DNA of 64,000 nucleotides. Source: Mangifera indica. Its lineage: Eukaryota; Streptophyta; Magnoliopsida; Sapindales; Anacardiaceae. The notes under the pieces are model-generated. The model was not told the origin of the DNA, did no database searches, and saw nothing but the letters and a program-made list of their open reading frames with translations. The DNA is taken from positions 10,372,251 through 10,436,250 of the forward strand of contig NC_058151.1 of the NCBI RefSeq assembly GCF_011075055.1. The letters are read 5' to 3'. Below are positions 32,684 through 44,560 of the stretch, in pieces (within the stretch, counting starts at the first letter, position 1; the number at the start of each line of letters is the position of its first letter). The position numbers were made by a program, and so were the translations under genes.

Positions 32684-33480
32684 TTATTAAATAATAGGTA
32701 TTTAAAAGAAAATTATTTTAATTGGTTTAAATCATACATTGTTAGTTTGGTTTGAACTCTAAAATAGTTTAGTTTGGTTTGACATTTTTCCAACCCATTT
32801 TTTTAGTTTAGTTTGAAAAAACTTTCAAAGGCCAAAGGACTATTTCCCACCCAAAATATGTTGATTTCTCAAGTTTCTCTCCGTTAACTTTAAAAATCTT
32901 ATTTACCTACCCATGAACGGTTAAACTTAACAGTTTTATCTATAATATTAAAAATCAACTTAAATTTGATTTTATTTTCTCCCATAAACCCTAAAAACTA
33001 ACAATTTTCTCCAACCCAAATTTTCAAAAACTGCATTTCCCCCCTAAAGTTTCCAAACTTTTAGATCCAATTTTTTCAGCGATTCAACTTTTAAATAATA
33101 GATATTTAAAAAAAATTATTTTAATTGGTTCAAATCATACATTGTTAGTTTGGTTTGAAACCTAAAATAGTTTAATTTGGTTTGAAAATTTTTCAAACCG
33201 TTTTTTTTTTTTGTTTAGTTTAAAAAAACTTTCAAAGGCCAAATGACTATTTCCCACCTAATGTATATTGATTTTTCAAGTTTATCCCCGCTAACTTTGA
33301 AAATCTCATTTACCCGCCCACAGACTGTTAAACTTAACGGTTTTATCTATAATATTAAAAATAAATTTATATTTTATTTTATTTTTCCCCCTAAACTCTA
33401 AAAACTAACAATTTCCCTCAACCCAAGTTTTCAAAAACTGTATTTCCCCCCTAGGGTTTCCAAACTTTTAGATCTAATTT
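32684..33480. repeat. 407-bp tandem duplication covering a transposon arm and its flank
   Basis: 'AAATAATAGGTATTTAAAA' at 32684 recurs at about 33093, and the element start GGCC at 32830 recurs at 33237, exactly 407 bp on. Each unit holds about 145 bp of non-element flank plus the left arm of a Mutator-like element. Only the second copy continues into the rest of the element. The units differ at many positions, so the duplication is not recent. Confidence 0.8.
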
Positions 33481-33930
33481 TTTTGGTGACGACCGACGAT
33501 CTCCAAACATCGTCTCTTCCTCTTTGGCGTCTCCTTCTTTCGGTCGTGCGACATCTCCTCCTCCTCGGCATCTTTGTCTTAACAAAGATAAGTTGTTTTT
33601 GTCGATGACGACGCTAAAGAGGAGGAAACGCCACACAACCAGAAGGAAGAGATGTCGGAGAGGCAGAGACGGTGCCTAAAGATCGTTAGTCATTGTCGAA
33701 AACATTAGATCTGAAAGTTTGGAAACCCTAAGGGGGGAATAGTTTTTGAAAACTTGGGTTGAGGAAAATTATTAGTTTTTAGGGGGAGAGAGAATGATAT
33801 AACTAATTGACTCAGTTAATTTTAACCGCTCATGAGTAGGTAAATGAGATTTTTAAAGTCAACATATTTTGAGGAGACGAAAGAGGGGGGAGGTTGGTTT
33901 GGTGTGAGAAGGGAATAAAGTCCTTTGGCC
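33237..33930. mobile_element. Mutator-like element, long inverted arms, 694 bp
   Basis: The left arm begins GGCCAAATGACTATTTCCCA and the right arm ends AAAGTCCTTTGGCC. Inverted pairing continues inward through CTCTAAAAACTAACAATTTC and TTTCCCCCCTAGGGTTTCC on the left. It reaches at least 240 bp into each side. The flanks are close to a 9-bp duplication (AACTTTCAA versus AACTTTCAC, one mismatch and one base of offset). The interior frame at 33451-33636 is not protein-like. Confidence 0.75.
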
Positions 33931-34869
33931 AACTTTCACACCGTATCATACACACACCTACTCGAAATCCATGGGAGAGTAAGCAACTTACCTCCAGACT
34001 GATTTTCATTTGATTATATATTTAATTTATTTTTCATTTAACCTATTTTAGATAAAAGAATTTTTTTAACACAATTATTCTGATGCTGCGATGGGAACCC
34101 AGTATTATACGAATTTGACCACCAAGCCAAAATTCATTTTTTGTTAAATTTAATCTCATTTAATATTTATTAATTAAATAAAAAAATTATTTTTAATATT
34201 TATTTATACAATACATCAATTTGATCATTGACCAATTAATTTAACCGATAATTGATTCGGACGGATTCTTTTACCAAGTCAATGCTAGCTCAATCGAAGT
34301 GTGAAAGCACGGGGATAATTACAGCGTTATTAAAGACTTACATATCTAGTGTTCTCCTTTGTGGCCAGGAGTGCATAAGACTTACATGGAATTCCAAAAT
34401 TTTCAATCACCTAAATTTTATTATATCATCTATATAGTTATTAATTTCAAATAAATTTTTAGAAAATATATAAGATCTACATTTTAACTTCAATGTCATT
34501 TATCTTGTTATATGGTGTTTTTTTACCCATGAAACATTTGTCCGAGAAGTATATTTTTATTTGAATCAACTTGAGCAATTATAATCGATGATTAGTTATA
34601 CAAAAAACAACCAAGTGTATATTATATCTACTGTCTAGAGGAGCAGATAGACCTTCCACTCAGTAGCAACAAGAACTCTATAAAGCACTAAATCCCCTCA
34701 TCATCAATAAAAATGATTTTCTTATTATTCTTCGTGCCTACGAGAAAAACCTATATTTTCCTTCTCAATCATGATCATGTTGTTAAATGTAATTATTCTA
34801 TTTTAGTTAAGTTTTAATATAAATAAATTATGATAATCATATGTGAATTAGAAATACTCAGATTCACTT
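33931..34869. other. AT-rich intergenic stretch
   Basis: Contains a 61-codon frame at 34252-34437 without features I recognise. No RNA gene was identified. Confidence 0.4.
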
Positions 34870-35056
34870 TAATAAAATTATATGTATATATTTTTAATAC
34901 ACAAATATATATATGTATATATATATAGATAGATGTATTATAATGTGATTGGATGATTTTAAATTAATAATAAAATAACACTCAATCATATAATAATACA
35001 TCTATATGTACACATATTTATGTACCAAAAATATATACACGTGATATTATTCTTTC
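34870..35056. repeat. AT-rich palindromic repeat copy
   Basis: The centre GATTTTAAATTAATAATAAA is flanked by inverted AATGTGATTGG / CAATCATATAA blocks and outer TATATGTA-type arms. Confidence 0.6.
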
Positions 35057-35319
35057 CAGTTTGTTCTCATTTTCTTAGAGTATCTCATATTATAACATTA
35101 ATGAATAAAACACCGTGGACGTAGGTTGTTTTACCATGGGGCTAAATGATGTTAAAAGTTCTCGTCTCCTAGTTTTCTTTACGTTTAAGTTATCTTACAT
35201 TAAATTGAACAGTAAAATTCATTATCAAATCTCAAATTTTATTCCCTCACACACTACATATAAGAAGAACTATATATTGTGTTGAAGTATTGAACTCTTA
35301 ATTATTTACTTTTAAATTA

Positions 35320-36178
35320 GGCCAAATGACTTATTCCCACCCAAGGTATGGTATAATCCAAAACTAATATCCGCTAACTTTTAAAAATCCAAAATCCCAC
35401 TCATGAGCTAATTTTTGCTTAAATTTTCAATTAGAATTAGAGATAAAATCATCATTTTGATTATATTATTAAAAAAATATATAATTTCTTAATTTTCACC
35501 TATAAGTTTGAAAAACTAATAATTCCACCCCTGGTTAGAGTTTTCTAGTTTTGAAAAGTTGCATTCCCCCTCCCCCAAAACCTAGGGTTTTCTTTGCACT
35601 CTTCTCTGGCGAGATCTCCAACCACCGACAAGCTCTGCGAAACTTCCTAACCCAGCCATCACTGTTATCTAGATTCATCTGAATTATACGAATCTAGACT
35701 AATCCAGATGGTCTGAATGATGATAACATCGTCCAAATGAAGTGTCATTTGGCGACACTTTCATTGTCCAGACGAAGCATCGGTCAAACAAAGATTGTCT
35801 AGCCCACGCTTTGTCTAGACGATGCCTTCATTGTCCAGATTGTTTGGATTTTGTGGAGGTTGTTGGTGGTTAGAGATGTCGCCAAAGAGGAGAGGAAAAA
35901 AAACCCTATGTTTGGAAGGGTAGGGGGGTGGAAATGTGACTTTTGAAAATTAGAAAACTTTAACTAGAGATGACATTGTTAATTTTTAAAACTTATGGAT
36001 GAAAAATAATGAATTATATTACTTTTTAATATTATTATCAAAATAATGATTTTACTCCTAACATTAACTAAAAATTTTAATAGAAATTGGTTTATGAGTT
36101 GGATTTTGAGTTTTTTAAAGTTAGCAAGTATCAGTTCTGTATTGCACTATATCTTGGGTGAGAATAAGTCTTTTGGCC
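35320..36178. mobile_element. Mutator-like element with about 310-bp inverted arms and 9-bp target duplication
   Basis: It starts GGCCAAATGACTTATTCCCA and ends in the inverse (GAATAAGTCTTTTGGCC). TTTAAATTA at 35311-35319 is repeated exactly at 36179-36187. Comparing the left arm with the reverse complement of the right arm, homology continues for roughly 310 bp, to the GGCGA.ATCTC region, leaving a short unpaired middle. The whole could fold into one long imperfect hairpin. It has no coding capacity. This is the best-preserved long-arm member of the family in the window. Confidence 0.9.
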
Positions 36179-36499
36179 TTTAAATTAAATGATTTCTAGT
36201 AAGAAATTCAAGATATATATACTTATTTGACATTCTTAATATTTCTTATTACTCTATGTTATTTTAATTATCTTTATATAAAACTCACATTCTAAGTCTA
36301 AGAATACATAAAAAAATAAATAAAATTATGTGTATAAAAAATATGTATGTATAATATTCCTAAAAATATATATATAACTAAATAGTTTTAATTGGAGCAT
36401 GGTTTTTGTTAGAGTTGAAACCGTGGGAACAATTTATTTAGGAAATAAGACATTTTTTATTGTATTAATGTTACTTAATAATGATAATAATATTCCATC

Positions 36500-36812
36500 A
36501 AAGTATTTAAATATGAGCAATATTATATTTATATATTTTTATAAAATTTGAATATATAAATATTATGTGATCATATGATTAGATATTATTTTCTTTTAAT
36601 TTAAAATTATATAATTATATAATGATATATCAAAATTATATTAATAAAATTATGTGTAGTTACTTTGAGTATATAAATATATTTACATTTATATTTATTA
36701 TTATAAAATTAAATTATTTTAAATTAAAAATAAAATAATATTTAATTATATAATAATATATATAAATATATATAAATATCTTTTATATCTAAAATAAATA
36801 AATATAATATTG
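36500..36812. repeat. AT-rich palindromic repeat, two adjacent copies
   Basis: Copies at about 36500-36645 and 36645-36812, each with TTATTTT(A)..TTTAATTTAAAAT-type centres and facing ATATAAATAT arms. Confidence 0.5.
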
Positions 36813-37830
36813 CTAAAATTATATACAAAACATTTACTTATAATTTTATCGGTTGGACATTTGGGGCTGATTTGTTTTATTTTGACTTTTGTCCGACGGT
36901 ATCTCACGCTTCAAACTCAAGCAAAGTCAGGTTGATGCGGTGGCGCTTTCAGCCAGCCGCCTCGCACGTGCGTTACGCGTTATCCCTTTTTAATCCACGA
37001 GTACACAGTGCACATATAAGGTTTAAAGAATCAAGCCAGTGATTTTAAAATCAAAGCGGATTATTGAATTCGTTATTTCAGTAGTTTACAATTTGACTGA
37101 TCCATTGAAATCTAGCTAATTTAATTTATTATTAAGTTGTAATAAATTTTTTAAATAATATTATATTAATCAATCAAATTTGTTTAATATAATATACAAA
37201 AAATAAAATTAATCAGGATATCTAGATATATAGGGATTAGAATATATTTTTTTTAAGGATTGATAATTATTTATCTAATTTCAATAAAATAATTAAATAA
37301 AAAAAAATCTTCATCTTATGATACAGTAAAAAAGAATGATTATGTAAGTCATTTATTATAAAAAATATTTCAATAGATGTAAGATACATTTTCTTATTTT
37401 TAATTTTATTTTTATACTCATGTTTTTCTTACATATATTTAAAAATTCATCTAGTTTAATTTAAAATAATTAAATTATTTTAAAATAATTAAAATATTTT
37501 TTAAAATATCTTAAATTTCGGTTATATTCGATTCTATTAGTTTTAATTTGTTCATTTGATTTATTAGTTTTTATCATATTTAACTAAATCAATAATTAAA
37601 CTAATTTTTTATATCAACTTGATTAAATTTAACACTAATTTTTTATAGAATCGATTAATTCGATAGTTTTCAATATAAAAAATCAAACCCACAGCACTAA
37701 TATTATTTCTTTCACTTACTATAAATATAAATAATTAATTTAATTTCTGGAGATATTCAAAATAATAAATGATAAAGAAAAGAAAATTGTTTTACTCACT
37801 CTAGCCTTGTCCATTTGTGGTACTGGTTTG
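36813..37830. promoter_or_regulatory. Upstream region of the MYB gene, with a G-box in a GC-richer island
   Basis: Within otherwise AT-rich DNA, 36890-37020 is distinctly less AT-rich and holds CACGTG at 36965-36970 followed by TTACGCG. CACGTG is the canonical G-box bound by bHLH and bZIP factors. It lies about 1.05 kb before the MYB start codon. 37030-37700 is AT-rich, with runs resembling other MITE debris. A regulatory role is inference. Confidence 0.4.
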
Positions 37831-37832
37831 CC

Positions 37833-37838
37833 TATATA
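37833..37838 (+). promoter_or_regulatory. Candidate TATA box of the MYB gene
   Basis: TATATA within CCTATATAGT, about 180 bp before the ATG and just ahead of a CT-rich leader. Position and context fit a plant core promoter. Confidence 0.55.
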
Positions 37839-37896
37839 GTAATAGACTGATACAGCTTTGTTCAAAACTTCATATACTTCAAGACTTGAAGTTTGA

Positions 37897-37936
37897 GCCT
37901 CTCTCTCTCTCTCTGTCTCTCTCTTTGTCTTTCCCA
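37897..37936 (+). promoter_or_regulatory. CT-repeat tract in the MYB 5' leader
   Basis: A run of about 15 CT units with small breaks, downstream of the TATA box and 80-120 bp before the start codon. Such pyrimidine stretches are common in plant 5' leaders and also behave as microsatellites. Confidence 0.6.
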
Positions 37937-38018
37937 TTTACCAGTTATCTTCTACTAGCTTGAGCAATCTGCAGATTTATTTAAGTTATTAATTAATTGA
38001 ATTGATTGATTATCAAGG

Positions 38019-39450
38019 ATGGGAAGGCAGCCTTGTTGCGACAAAGTTGGGTTGAAGAAAGGGCCATGGACTGCTGAGGAAGACAAGAAGCTCATTAACT
38101 TCATCCTCACCCATGGCCAATGCTGCTGGAGAGCCGTTCCTAAGCTTGCAGGTTTCACTTCCTTTCATAAACTTTCTCGAGAAAAACAAAAAAAAGAAAA
38201 AGAAACACATCTTGATGATGGTGTTTCTTGAACTCATCAGGAATTTTTTTTCTTTTTTTTTTTTTTGGAGAGGGGGGGGGGGGGGGGGGGGGGGTGGGGT
38301 GGTGTGCGTGGGGTTTGTGGTGGGTTGTGTTTTGGCTTAATGATTGAGAGATATGAATAATTGTTGAAAAAAGAAGGCATGAACAAAAAAGCTGACCACT
38401 ACTTAATTAATTAATGCAGAAATAAGTTGACAAATAATTAACAATATGTTTATGGATATTGCAGGCCTATTGAGGTGTGGGAAAAGTTGCAGACTGAGAT
38501 GGACAAACTATCTTAGACCTGATCTGAAAAGAGGTCTTCTTTCAGAATATGAAGAACAAATGGTGATTGATCTCCATGCTCAACTTGGCAACAGGTTCCC
38601 TTCGTCTTCTTCTTGCCTTCTTTCATCTTTCTAGCAAATGGGTTTTTGTCTGTTTTCAACTTTGTCATGTTACTGCACTTGCCGACGTAACTTTCGTAGT
38701 GTCCTAGAGCTTGCTCTTTTGGCAATATTGTTTTAATTTTTCTAACTTTGACTTGGTCTTTTTTTCCCGTAGTCATAGCTTCATTAGAAAATTCTACTAC
38801 TTTCAAGTGTCATTAATTAACACATGAACTAATTTTAATGAAGTCTTTTAATTTACAGATGGTCTAAAATTGCTTCTCATCTTCCTGGAAGAACTGATAA
38901 TGAAATCAAGAACCATTGGAACACCCACATCAAGAAAAAACTAAGAAAAATGGGCATTGATCCTCTCACTCACAAGCCTCTTACAATTACTGATCAACAA
39001 CAACCCCAGAAAAATCAACTGGAAATTCATCAAGAATTTAAAAAACAAACACAGCCACAAGAATGTTTGGTGAACAAGGAACCTGAAAAACCGCCACAGT
39101 CATCAATCACCGAGGGGAATAAATTAGAGGAAGGAGACAAATTTGAAACAATGGACGTCATGGAGAACAACAGCAGTTTTTGCACTGATGATGTTCCGTT
39201 GATTGAACCCCACGAGATTGTTGTGCCATCGACTTCATCTTCATCTTGCTCATCGAATCATTCTTCTTCGGATCATTCATCCAATTTCTTGGACGAATGG
39301 CAACTTCCTGCAGATTTCCAGTGGCTCAACAGGAACATAAGCTTATGGGACGATGACTTTAGCAGTTGCTGGGATTTGCTTATCAATGATGAAGTTGACA
39401 GAGGAATGGCTTTTGATCATCAAGAATCTTCGAAATATGGGCTCTTGTAA
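38019..39450 (+). CDS. R2R3-MYB transcription factor, MYB20/43/40/85 type (3 exons)
   Basis: Exons at 38019-38151, 38465-38594 and 38859-39450 join to 284 residues with GT-AG introns in phases 1 and 2, the standard plant R2R3-MYB positions. R2 starts after [17 protein letters not shown] with Trp at 17, 37 and 57. R3 has Leu in place of the first Trp (near 70), then Trp89 and Trp108, ending [11 protein letters not shown]. The [14 protein letters not shown] phrase after R3 and the C-terminal [17 protein letters not shown] patch point to the MYB20/43/40/85 group. In other plants these activate lignin and secondary-wall genes or act in stress responses. The C-terminal half is Gln-, Ser- and acid-rich, as in an activation domain. 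The ATG is the first in the leader and gives the family's conserved start. The exact orthologue cannot be settled by eye. Confidence 0.95.
38272..38294 (+). repeat. G23 run in MYB intron 1
   Basis: Twenty-three consecutive Gs, followed by GGGGT/GGTGTG-rich sequence up to about 38330, preceded by a T-run. It lies in the 313-bp first intron, on the coding strand. Confidence 0.9.
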
Positions 39451-39610
39451 ATTGGAATATTCACATGGTTAGGATTTGTCACAGAGATGAAGATAGTCAA
39501 TCAGAATATCCCCGAAAATTAAAACCGCATTTTTCTTTTATTTAGTTCTCTGTTCTCTTTTACAGTTGGAAAAAAAAACACAAAATAAACTATTTTTTGC
39601 ACAATGAATG

Positions 39611-39616
39611 AATAAA
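39611..39616 (+). terminator. Candidate polyadenylation signal of the MYB gene
   Basis: AATAAA 160 bp after the stop codon, in AT-rich DNA with a T-rich region upstream. Plant signals are loose, so this is only a candidate. Confidence 0.45.
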
Positions 39617-39695
39617 AGTATTATGGATTGTCTATTCAGAACATGTCATGCCTACATCAAGAGAATAATTACTATGGTTAATTATACAAGTATTA

Positions 39696-39810
<115 letters not shown>

Positions 39811-39851
39811 TATTATATAATATTTTAATTTATTTACTCAATCATATTATG

Positions 39852-40466
39852 ATATAATTAAAAGAGCGTTTGGTTGAAGGGATTAAATATTATTTGATAA
39901 TCTATTTTTTATTATTTATATTATTTTATTACTTTATTTAGTTTATAAATAATAAAAATTTCGATAATCTTCTATTACTAATTGTAATGTGACAGATAAT
40001 ATAAAAAATAATCTGATTCCACTTCTACTTTAAAGATTAAAATATTAACAAAGTAATATTGATTTTATTATAATTATATCATTATTTATTAATTTTTTTA
40101 AGGATAAAGATAATTTTATTTTCAATTAATATAAAAAATAATATTAAAATATTTTAAAATAATTATATATAATAATATTTAAGTAAAATAATATCAATAA
40201 TTTTATTTTCAATTAACATAATAAATAACATAACAAATATTTTAGAATAATTATATTCAAGAGTATTTAAATAAAATAATATACTAATATTTTTTATTAC
40301 TTCCAACTAAATACAAAAATTATTTATACATGTCTATTTTATCAAATTTTATCAATTATAGTAATAATTTATACTTAGTAATTCTTAAAGAAATCTATCT
40401 TAAAGGTAATTTTTTAATTTTAATAGTAAAACATTTTTCAAACCAAACACTGTTTAAGTATTCAAT
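39852..40466. mobile_element. MITE with GTTTGGTT ends, about 615 bp
   Basis: The left end AGAGCGTTTGGTTGAAGGGA and the right end ...CAAACCAAACACTGTTTAAG are inverted. The interior is AT-rich with repeated 'TTTTATTTTCAATTAA' phrases. Related elements with the same ends lie at 48570-49075, 50078-50535 and 52795-53165, and in worn form at 43435-43750 and 60715-61250. No target duplication is clear. Confidence 0.6.
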
Positions 40467-40566
40467 TAAATACTTAAAACTAAATATACATAATTTAATA
40501 CACGTAGGTTAATGTGTTGTACTATTGATTGTAAAATTATGTTTAAGCAAGTTATTATCTAAGGAG

Positions 40567-40975
40567 CAATGCTCTCTCTATATATATATATACTCCTTTA
40601 ATACATAATTTAGATATACAAAGGATATGTACTCATATAATCAAATATTATTTTATCTTTAATTTAAAATCATTTAATCATATATATATATATATATTAT
40701 ATTTTAAATCTCAAATTATATATTAAAAATATGTACATATAATTTTATTGTTATATGAGAAATTACGTGGTTTCAATTCACTTGTCTATTAATTCTATTG
40801 TCATGTATGAACAATTTTGTAAGAATATTCGTGAGTAGATAAATTATAATAATAAAACAATGTATATAAGTTTTATATACAAATAACGATGTCTTAGTAT
40901 ATAATTTAATATTATTTTATTTTTTATTTTTACTTATTTAATTATATGATAATATAACGTTTTTTATATAAATAT
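40567..40975. repeat. AT-rich palindromic repeat, two copies
   Basis: About 40567-40750 (centre TTATTTTATCTTTAATTTAA) and 40858-40975. Both have the inverted ATAT-rich arms of the family. Confidence 0.55.
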
Positions 40976-41314
40976 ATATGGGAAAGCTTGTCCTTTGACA
41001 CATGAAAAAACAACCATTTTCATGAAAATTTAATTCAAAGATCGCTTTGTCTTGCAAGCTAAAAATAAAAACCGTAGCCATTGAGTTACAATGACATGGG
41101 TCCAACTGTATATTATCGTACAAAAAATTTAAATAATCAACGTTGAAATTGTTCAGTAAATTTTATTTATTGCAAAAATCCCGAGATGAAATCTATTTAT
41201 AATTTCCTTCCTTTTGACAATGAGACCGAATCTGATGCAAATGGGTTGTCAATATACTTTGTAAATACGGTTATATAAATAAAATAGAACAATGCGATGG
41301 TTACATATTTTTTA
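40976..41314. other. Intergenic stretch, no gene seen
   Basis: AT-rich, no recognised element. A 61-codon minus frame here has no protein-like features. Confidence 0.4.
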
Positions 41315-42206
41315 GGCCAAAAGACTTATTTTCATCCAAAGTTTGGTGAAAACCAAAATTTATATCTGTTAATTTTTGAAAACTCAAATATTCATTATTC
41401 TGATAAAATTTACTGTTAAAATTAAAGGTAAAAATATTATTTAACTAAAAATATTAAAAAATCTAAAATTTCATTATATTATTCTTTTCTTACTTTACAA
41501 AACGAATGTTTTCCCATACCTAAAGTTTAAAAAGCAACCATTTCCCCCTTACGGCTTTTTTTTCCCTTTTTTAACGACAACCACCACTTTGGCTGATGGA
41601 TGTTATAATCTTCCTCTCCCTTCAATCTACTCTCGTCACTATCCATTTTTGTCAGATGAAGATGAATTTATCTTTGTTTAACGAGAAGACAAAGACAAAT
41701 TATTTTCGTCTTTTTGGACAAAGGTAGACAATTTGTTTTCATTTGTCATTTGTCATTCGTCTAGATAATGGTCGAATGAAGAACTTTTTTGTTCAACTGT
41801 TGTTTGGACAGAAGAAGACAAATCGTCTACGTCCATCCGAGGAGACAAAACCTCGTCAGACAAAGACGAATTCGTCTTTGTACAACAAAAATAGACGATG
41901 ACATGGGCAAATCAACAGGAGAGGAAGATTATAGTGTTCGTGGTTGTCGCTGGAGAAGAGACCTCAAAACCTTAAGGGGAAATTGCCACTTTTCAAATAT
42001 TAGGTGGAAGAAATTATTAGTTTTCAAATTAAGGAGAGAAATATAATAAAACTTTAGTTTTTAAAATTTTTTTTATTAAATGGTAGTTTTATCCTTAATT
42101 TTAAATGAGATTTTTAATAAAATTTTATTCATAAGTAAGACTTTAAGTTTTTGAAAATTAAATAATATGAATTTGAGATTACACCTAACCTTGGGTGAAA
42201 ACATAA
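41315..42206. mobile_element. Mutator-like element, worn copy, about 890 bp
   Basis: The left end GGCCAAAAGACTTATTTTCA is clear, and the right arm ends ...CACCTAACCTTGGGTGAAAA without the terminal GGCC. The middle carries many variants of GACGAA/TTCGTC (for example CGTCTTTG, GACAAAGACGAA), making an imperfectly self-complementary core. The frame at 41789-42046 is a by-product of this repeat-rich core. Confidence 0.65.
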
Positions 42207-43434
42207 TAGCAATATATGTGCACATAATATTATAGAAATACAAAATAAAAAATGTGATCACAAATATTTATGATTTACCATACAATTAACTGAAACGAAA
42301 ATTGTTGATTCTTTGAGAAGCATGAAATTGAATAATATTGTGTTGCTCTGAAATTATGTCAAACAAACTTACGATGTTTGTATGGTATGATTTGTTTAAT
42401 TTAATTTAATTTATTAGATTAAATAATCAATTATAACATATGGTATGTGAATAATTTAATTATGAATTATAGTCACAATTTTAGATTATAAACTTAGTAT
42501 GATTAACTCTTTTTAATTATTGAATTATTAGATTTAACAATTTTTTTTAGATTTTTTTATGCAAAAGTTAAAATATTAAGTATATTTCACAATTAGATTA
42601 GATTATTCAAATTTAATAATCATAAATCATACTAAAAATTTAAAAATTGATTAGCATATAATCATAATCCATAAACTGTGCAGACATTTAATAATCCAAT
42701 ATTAGTTGAGACAAGGACTTAATCATTTTTGTCTGAAGACAAAAAATTGTTTTTGGCAATCGGTAATAGTCGAAAATAGAGTAGAATTAAAAGAAAACCT
42801 AAGAAGAAAGAAGAATGCTGCCACCAAGAAAGAGCCAAACTAAGACGAATTATTTTTAATTTGAATTTGGTTTGATTTCAAAACGAACAAAACCTTCTAA
42901 CTTAAACTCAATTTTAATTCGAACTAAACGAATTTAAACCAAATTGAATTAAGTTAACTTTTAAGCCTCAACCGATTTGATTCGAATTCAACATTAATTC
43001 TTAGATAATGAGATAAATGTCTTAAAAGTCAATGTCTATCGCTTGAAAATAAATTTCTAGCTAAATAACATTGACTCCAAATCCCTTACAATATTTAATT
43101 GTGTTGACCTAGAATTGTTTTTTTTTTTTTTTTTTTATACATGGGATATAATATAATTATTGAGTTCTTCGAATCATACATACCAATAAAATGGTCAAAA
43201 ACAAGTGAAAAACCGTGCACTTAATAAATTAATTTTTATTTTGTTAAAATTTAAACGTTTTTTTATAGAAATAATTAAAATTATCAAGTAAGAAAATTTT
43301 GAAGTCTCAGGCTGTGTTGCCAAACCGTGGAAATTTGTCGAATATTTTTACAGCAGGATTTTACTAAAGATCAATATAAGCCAACGGCATTTTTGAAATG
43401 AGTGATACATGAAAATTGAGTCAAGCTATAAAAT
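42207..43434. other. AT-rich intergenic stretch
   Basis: 42350-42700 has ATTAAATAATCA / TGATTATTTAAT-type inverted wording that may be another AT-rich MITE. 43123-43137 is a T run. No gene seen. Confidence 0.4.
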
Positions 43435-43750
43435 TCCTTTAAAAATATATTAAATCCCACGTCCTTATAATACTTTTAAAAGGCATTTTGCTTGAGTATT
43501 ATGAGTATTTTATTATATTTATAAGTAATAAATATTTTGATAATATTATATTATTAATAGTGATATGACAAATAATATAAAGATAATCTAACTTCAATAA
43601 TTAGTCTAAGTAATGAGAAGAAAGACTTTTCTTATGAAAAGTTAGAGTTCAAATAACATGATCTTTCACATGTAAAAAGTCAAAGTAGATTTAGTCACTA
43701 TATCTTAAGATACAGTAATAAACATTACTGAAACTAAACGCATCCTAAAT
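43435..43750. repeat. Worn copy of the GTTTGGTT-ended MITE
   Basis: AAGGCATTTTGCTTGAGTAT at the left and ACTGAAACTAAACGCATCCT at the right, with the ATAATATAAAGATAATCTAA interior phrase shared with the family. Confidence 0.4.
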
Positions 43751-44560
43751 TATCCATAACTAATGCAAACCTAAAGATAAATTATGAGACCCTACACACA
43801 AGCAAGAAAGCTAGGAATCTAGAAAAGTTGAATTAGATTTTGAAAATAAGAAAACCTTGACCCAATGCATATAATTGACATGAACCAAAATATAAAAACT
43901 TTGACCAAATGATTATAGATACTCATGAACCAAAGGTATAAAAACAATGATCGGATGTCTATAACTGACATGAACTAAATGTACAAGTTGACACCACATT
44001 CTAATATAAAAAAAAAAAAGAGTGATAGGTCAAATTTGAAAGCTGCAAGAAAATATTTTTTGATAAATTTATGAATTCTCAAAAGAATCAAAAGAAAACA
44101 TTTCACAATTTCATTACATCAATGTGTATCATCTATTCTAGGGATACACGTTTATTTATAGTCCTAATCTAAATAGAATAATAACAATATTATAGATTAT
44201 AATAATTATTTAATTATATTATGATATATTTATATATATTTTTGTATATCAAAATATATATATATATATATAATTTTATTGAGCATAAAAACATGTAAAA
44301 CAAGTGCTTCGCCAGTCAATCAAATTTGTTGACTTTGATAAGTAAGAGACAGAAGAAATCCACTAATTAGACAATAATTAATAAACATATAAAAAGATAG
44401 TGAAATTTTGTCATTTCATAACATGAAGATTTTTATAAAAATGTGCATACGAGAATGTGACTTGTTTTTTATTTTCTTTGGTCTTTTGGGGCCACTCATC
44501 CATCAGTCTTCCTCTTTATCGTAACTTTCAACTTAACCGCAATTTGCTTTCACACTCCAT
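43751..44560. other. Intergenic stretch with an AT-rich palindrome remnant
   Basis: 43860-44000 contains three tandem-like variants of 'CCAATGCATATAATTGACAT / GAACCAAA'. 44180-44285 is a partial AT-rich palindrome copy. No gene seen. Confidence 0.4.

Noticed and set aside
33451..33636. 61-codon minus frame in a Mutator-like element
   Set aside because: Similar frames appear wherever the GACGA/TCGTC core occurs; there is no protein-like composition or conserved domain.
34080..34135. Possible tRNA-like stretch (GGGAACCCAGTATTA..ACGAATTTGACC)
   Set aside because: I could not form an acceptor stem, a D arm or a proper TTCGA loop.
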